DNA of 64,000 bases, taken from assembly GCF_037975245.1 (NCBI RefSeq), contig NC_092576.1, positions 45,173,111 to 45,237,110 on the forward strand, read 5' to 3'. Each line of letters opens with the position of its first letter. The first letter of the stretch is position 1. The notes under the pieces were generated by a model. The model did not search any database and had not been told where the DNA came from. It saw only the letters and a list, made by a program, of their open reading frames with translations. A program made the translations under genes and the position numbers. Shown piece after piece: positions 61,101 through 64,000 of the stretch. This DNA comes from Apostichopus japonicus. Lineage: Eukaryota; Echinodermata; Holothuroidea; Aspidochirotida; Stichopodidae.

Positions 61101-64000
61101 CATGGCATGAGGTTCTCCATAAATGCAGCACATTGACATTTGGGGAATGATTTTGAGTCCCCAAGGAACACTTCATACCATTGTAAGGAATTTTCACTTT
61201 TCACCTGAAAAATATTTTCACCAACCTTTTGGACATCCTTTGATTTGTAGTGAGCGGCCGCACTTATCTTTGTCAGGCAGTGCTTAACAAAGGCTCTCGG
61301 TCGATCATGCAAAAATGCTGGCACTTGTGGGTTGTATGCCTTGTACTGGCTACTGAAGGCATAGTTTTTTCTTGTGTAGGACATCAGTTGATCTGGTATG
61401 AAGTCCAACACCAGAGTTTCAGCCAATGAAGAGACAGTGTTTGTTGTTGTCAGCTTAAGGTAGAACTGATTCAGTGTTCTGTTAAGTGCTTCTACTCCAT
61501 TGTTTGTTGTGACTGATACATTGAAGCCAGGCAGTGCATATGCTCTGCACCATCACTGTTAAGTAAATGGGTAATGGTCAGCATTGAACTGTACTGAAAT
61601 ATAAACATTTACTGTCTCTTTCATGAAATTGCAATTCTCCTCATTTCATTTTTACTATTGTTGACAGTTTTACCACTAAGTGCTTGTTGTTAGATCATAT
61701 GCAACTTACAGAGTTCACAGAAGTTAAATTCACATGAAGTGGATAGACTATTAAAAGTATCACAAAACTGGACTGTACTTTCCGGTAATTGTACTAAGGA
61801 TTCGAGTAGTACCAAGTGTAGCAGAACTAGCAAGCATTGAATTTGAGCTGGCTTTATTTTAACATCAAAGTACTTAGATATTAAAAGTTCAACTGAATCA
61901 TTATCAATCAAACACTCAGTCATTTACTTGTAAGCCTTAGCTAGAACCTTTGAAGACACTGCACACTTGAACATACGTGTTATCTGTATGAACAAGTATC
62001 AGGAAAGCTAAGTAACGCAATGTATAGTTACTGTAAGGCCGTACCTATGTGGCATCCAATTTATCTTGCAGGGAATACATCAATTAGATAGTGAATATAG
62101 AGTTACTGACAATGCAAAAATTTTGTTTTATTGTAACAATGTTGTCCTAATGAAAACTAGTCATCACACATGCATGTCAATGTATGACACGTTTATAACT
62201 AGAAAGACAATGTACTTATATTTATATTAGTTGATTAATACCAAATATCTTTTATGTACCAGTTATGTGAATAAAAGCTTGGGCAAAAATTGATACGACC
62301 TTACAGTTATTGTCTATTAACTTAAATGGAATGATTTATTTTGTGAATGATTCTTGGGAGCTATAAATCACAAGTAAGAAGGAAAGCAAATGGCTGGATT
62401 TCATTTTGGAAGTATTGCCTTAATTTTATAATGAAGCAATAACATACCTGACATATGCCAAGCCATCTAGTCTCAGTGTATGCTTTCACTCTGTTGTTTG
62501 AGGCGTACAACTTGCTTGAACGCAAAATGTGGATCCCTTTGTCACACTTTTCTTTTGAGTTTGCTGTTGCAATGTCCCTCAGCATTTTTCAAGAGGTGGT
62601 GTTGGTTGTCAGTGGTTAGTTGGTTTTTTCCTGTGGAATAAAAAAGATGTTTCATGGTTAGTGTTAAATTGGTGTGGGAAACAACAAAGAAGTAGCCTTC
62701 TACTTAACTTAGGTTCTGTGAAAGTGGCTGGTTCAAATCGAAAATGAACTATCAAAGCTGTGGAATCCTTCAGTGTTAACCTTTAGCCCAAAACAGTCTT
62801 ATGTACATACTGATAGTATGTGGTAAACAATGCTGGAAATGATAAAGCCAACTAATGCCCTCACCATTTATGACATGACCTATTCTAGAACAGAGTGGGT
62901 ACATACTAGTAGAAAGTTGATAAGTAGATTTGTGTTGCAGTCTAGTGCCTGTATTTGATGATAAAAGTTAGATTGAAACCCACCTTCCCTGCACCAGCGG
63001 ATTCAAGCTTGCTCTCTGTGAAAGCTGCAAACATACTTGTGAGCCTCTGGAAACACATCTTGAAGGGCCTGATACTCTGGTTCAGAATAGTCGATCACAA
63101 AGAATCGAGGTTTTCACCGAAGGTTCCACTCCTTGATGATTGAAAGGGCCTCTGCAATATGTGCAGTCGTCTCACTCTCACAGATAAATGTTGCAACAGG
63201 TGTATAACCAACATTTGTCCTTACAACCATTATGAATAAGGGGAGGGCATATTTAGTTGTACGGTAGGTGGCATCAAGCAGTACTAGTTCTCCATATCTT
63301 TCTAGTAGCATCTTCTGTTGCACTGTCTGGTAGATGAAGAGGAAAGTGTTTTTCCTTACATATGGCTCATCACTATTATCATCTAAATCGTTATCATCAG
63401 TTAGGGGAAAACATCTTTCTGTAAAAATGTGTGCCTCTCTGATATGTTTTGACGCTTGTTCATGACTTTCCTCGCTCGTGCATTTCCGAAGGAAGAAGTT
63501 CGATGACTTTTCTTTCTCTTTCCAATCAGCAACTTTATTTTCCAGATTTTCTTGGTCCAGTCCAGAAAATCTACCTGCAACTAATGCATGATGCACATGG
63601 TTTTGGATGGCATGGCAGCTTGGAAAATATGCTCTGTCATTTGATGTTGGTTTGACCTGATTTGCTGGGCATAGTTCCGACTCCACAAATGTTTTAAGGA
63701 CTCGCTTAATTAATGGCACTGATGTGATACTTAATGAGACATATTCATGTATTTTGTCCCTTACAGCTGCATCAATTGGTTTGGAAAAACCACTTTCAAT
63801 GGACACTTTGTGATTTTTCTGGGATTGGTGCAATGGTAGTTTGACATGAATTATCTGCTCTGGATTGGTATCAGCCTCTTTGGAGTGAATCGTCTGGTGT
63901 AGTTTTTCCATTGTCTTCTGTTTTTCTCTTTGGCCAGCAGTTTTTGACAGTTTGAATGCATTGTATCTGGAAGACAAATTTTGAAGCCATGGATTTTTGA
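51864..64000 (-). CDS. multi-exon MULE transposase-SWIM-Ulp1 protease-PHD gene (partial at right edge)
   Basis: Eight exons on the minus strand, 62984->64000, 62458-62630, 60619-61555, 58699-58847, 53210-53341, 52742-52893, 52469-52586 and 51864-52145. All have GT donors and AG acceptors, and junction phases match from one to the next. Domain order is a Mutator-like (MULE) DDE transposase, SWIM finger, a C48/Ulp1-type SUMO protease, then a C-terminal PHD finger. MULE proteins cut and paste DNA; Ulp1 domains are known in some plant MULEs (Kaonashi). The transposase exons contain three in-frame TGA codons and one frameshift; the protease and PHD exons are unbroken. The 5' start is outside the window. 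It could be a decayed autonomous transposon or an older domesticated gene; terminal inverted repeats were not found. Confidence 0.72.
52469..52586 (-). CDS. exon 7: Ulp1 protease catalytic Gln/Cys
   Basis: Between TTTCAG and GTGAGT. Contains QQKDGNSCGPFVLM: the oxyanion-hole Gln and the nucleophilic Cys of C48/Ulp1 peptidases (QxxxxxCG). A single base from this exon completes the Lys codon of the exon before. Confidence 0.85.
52742..52893 (-). CDS. exon 6: Ulp1 protease catalytic His and Asp
   Basis: Between ATTAG and GTAAGT. Encodes PINITNNHWILLVANVPQ then SILDSMD: the His-Trp and the following Asp of the Ulp1 catalytic triad at normal spacing. Together with exon 7 the whole triad is present. 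Confidence 0.83.
53210..53341 (-). CDS. exon 5: N-terminal part of Ulp1 fold
   Basis: Acceptor TTTTGCAG, donor GTGATT. Starts VMNAYLSVLRSQ and continues IPSYLAVLWDAGRF. It follows the WLNDK end of exon 4 directly, as in Ulp1 proteins where WLND is followed by a helix starting V.N.YL. Confidence 0.78.
54400..56560 (+). pseudogene. Penelope-like reverse transcriptase, truncated and interrupted
   Basis: Starts within the reverse transcriptase (LIISGNGSPTEKISEFVDYF); the N-terminus is missing. LDVVAMYTNTPQEEAL carries the first catalytic Asp. Near 54765 a one-base shift moves the frame to 54734-55438, with CAMGNQASPEICDIVMHRLE, the motif-C equivalent WLRYRDEILLLY, and the later FQYLDRNSAHPLATFKGF typical of Penelope. 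Motif C has Asp-Glu where two Asp are needed, so it is presumably inactive. A TGA stops the frame at 55436 where a Trp is usual after KH. After the MITE the frame resumes at 56347 (LSKLFPKEPILAYKRAQNLK) and ends near 56554. Confidence 0.82.
55462..56346. mobile_element. hAT-like MITE inside the Penelope RT, exact 8-bp TSD
   Basis: 885 bp. Ends CAGGGGCGTAGCGA and complement, closing CTCGCTACGCCCCTG, flanked by exact CACGCGGA at 55454-55461 and 56347-56354. Contains the shared core near the left end (GGGGGGGGG, TGGGGGAGGGGTCTAATGGGA, CCCCTCCCCTTTGGAAAA, TTAGATGCAATCTGGTG). Non-coding; the youngest level of the nest. Confidence 0.82.
57143..58698 (-). other. intron 4 sequence right of the nested elements
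   Basis: Non-coding intronic DNA of the MULE-Ulp1 gene. No element or gene recognised. Confidence 0.45.
58699..58847 (-). CDS. exon 4: linker and WLND motif of Ulp1 fold
   Basis: Acceptor CCTCAG, donor GTAACA. Encodes a charged helix (LLQELKQSERTNLKRI) and ends IYPNWLNDK, the start of the Ulp1 substrate-binding region. It joins the SWIM exon in phase (split Glu codon). The intron after it, 5.4 kb, holds the nested transposons. Confidence 0.78.
59060..59370. repeat. local duplication, about 203-bp spacing
   Basis: A G-run then GTGGGTCTGTTGGTAGA at 59071 and again at 59274, each followed by similar AT-rich sequence (ATATCATGCTTCAAGATACAGGTG against AGATCATGTTTGCATATAAAG). Intronic. Confidence 0.6.
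59740..60160. repeat. diverged GGTCAAAGGT-type repeat
   Basis: Two or three degenerate units with words like CCCTTGGTGAGCAGA, CTTGGAGGTCAAAGGTAATTTG and CAACTGAGG.GA.AGTCTG. Similar words occur at 42050-42360. Probably an old dispersed repeat within the intron between the SWIM and Ulp1 exons. Confidence 0.4.
60619..61555 (-). CDS. exon 3: MULE third catalytic residue and SWIM zinc finger
   Basis: Acceptor TTAACAG, donor GTATAA. Near its start is TTNNGVEALNRTLNQFYLKL, which carries the catalytic Glu of MULE DDE transposases. Downstream is a SWIM finger, CQCAAFMENLMPCKHLFAIF (CXCX8CXH). The rest is a hydrophilic stretch with a basic tail (KKKMKKAKQSK) that may be a nuclear signal. The first codon of the exon in the expected phase is TGA. 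The frame is otherwise open for about 310 codons. Confidence 0.83.
61556..62457 (-). other. intron 2
   Basis: Intron between the MULE linker exon and the SWIM exon. No further exon or element recognised. Confidence 0.5.
62458..62630 (-). CDS. exon 2: MULE linker, with a 1-base frameshift
   Basis: Acceptor ATTCCACAG, donor GTATGT. It first reads LTTDNQHHLLK, then an extra A in an A5 run (near 62588) shifts the frame to MLRDIATANSKEKCDKGIHIL and ETRWLGICQ. Both halves are like the region between the second and third catalytic residues of this MULE family. Confidence 0.65.
62984..64000 (-). CDS. exon 1 in window: MULE transposase N-terminal and DDE core, partial
   Basis: Open from the right edge of the window. 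Basic and hydrophilic N-terminal part, then the MULE core: ERYGELVLLDATYRTTKYAL (first catalytic Asp), TNVGYTPVATFICE, then RFFVIDYSEPEYQALQDVFP (second Asp) and CSFHREQA. Two TGA codons lie in frame at positions where this family has Trp: after KEWNLR (63115-63117) and after HREQA (near 63006). The donor is GTGGGT. I recognise the family by motif; the protein continues beyond the window. Confidence 0.8.

Noticed and set aside
61555-64000. Cytidine-deaminase-type hypermutation as the cause of the TGA codons
   Set aside because: Only a few G-to-A sites are visible without a reference copy, and the TGA in the Penelope element lies in a different context.

Overview
This is a eukaryotic window of AT-rich, intron-bearing DNA that is mostly transposable elements and their debris. 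It holds one multi-exon gene with spliceable exons and no visible rRNA or tRNA. The mix of elements (a DIRS/tyrosine-recombinase-type gag remnant, two Ty3/Gypsy elements, a Penelope-like element, hAT-like MITEs with G-runs, and a Mutator-like transposase gene) suggests a marine invertebrate. An echinoderm, perhaps a sea cucumber, is my guess from mobile-element content only; no host marker gene was recognised.

Layout. 1-2.95 kb: GC-rich block with a decayed minus-strand DIRS-like gag. 3-26.6 kb: AT-rich non-coding DNA holding a diverged segmental duplication (about 6.27-7.33 kb and 11.83-13.19 kb), small tandem repeats, and several TIR elements with long G-runs. Some of these are nested (18.07-19.29 kb and 21.62-23.39 kb). 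26.6-41.4 kb: a very young Ty3/Gypsy retrotransposon. Its two 764-bp LTRs differ at one base by eye, and a 5.4-kb DNA element splits its RNase H domain. The inserted element has TIRs, arrays of AACWGGT words at both ends, and a decayed multi-exon BEN-domain gene. 43.4-48.6 kb: a second Gypsy element with 527-bp LTRs (5 differences by eye) and coding frames broken by about seven single-base shifts. 50.3-51.4 kb: tandem repeat of roughly 120 bp.

51.9-64 kb (minus strand, running off the right edge): a gene whose exons join in phase to encode a MULE DDE transposase, a SWIM zinc finger, a C48/Ulp1 cysteine protease and a PHD finger. The transposase part has three in-frame TGA codons and a frameshift. 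The protease and PHD exons look intact. A large intron of this gene contains a three-level nest: a TIR element split by a Penelope-like element, itself split by a hAT-like MITE. Target-site duplications of 5, 19 and 8 bp support each level.

The objects most worth following are the BEN-carrying element in the young Gypsy copy, the MULE-SWIM-Ulp1-PHD gene, and the nested Penelope/MITE stack. All comparisons were made by eye; no alignment or database search was run.
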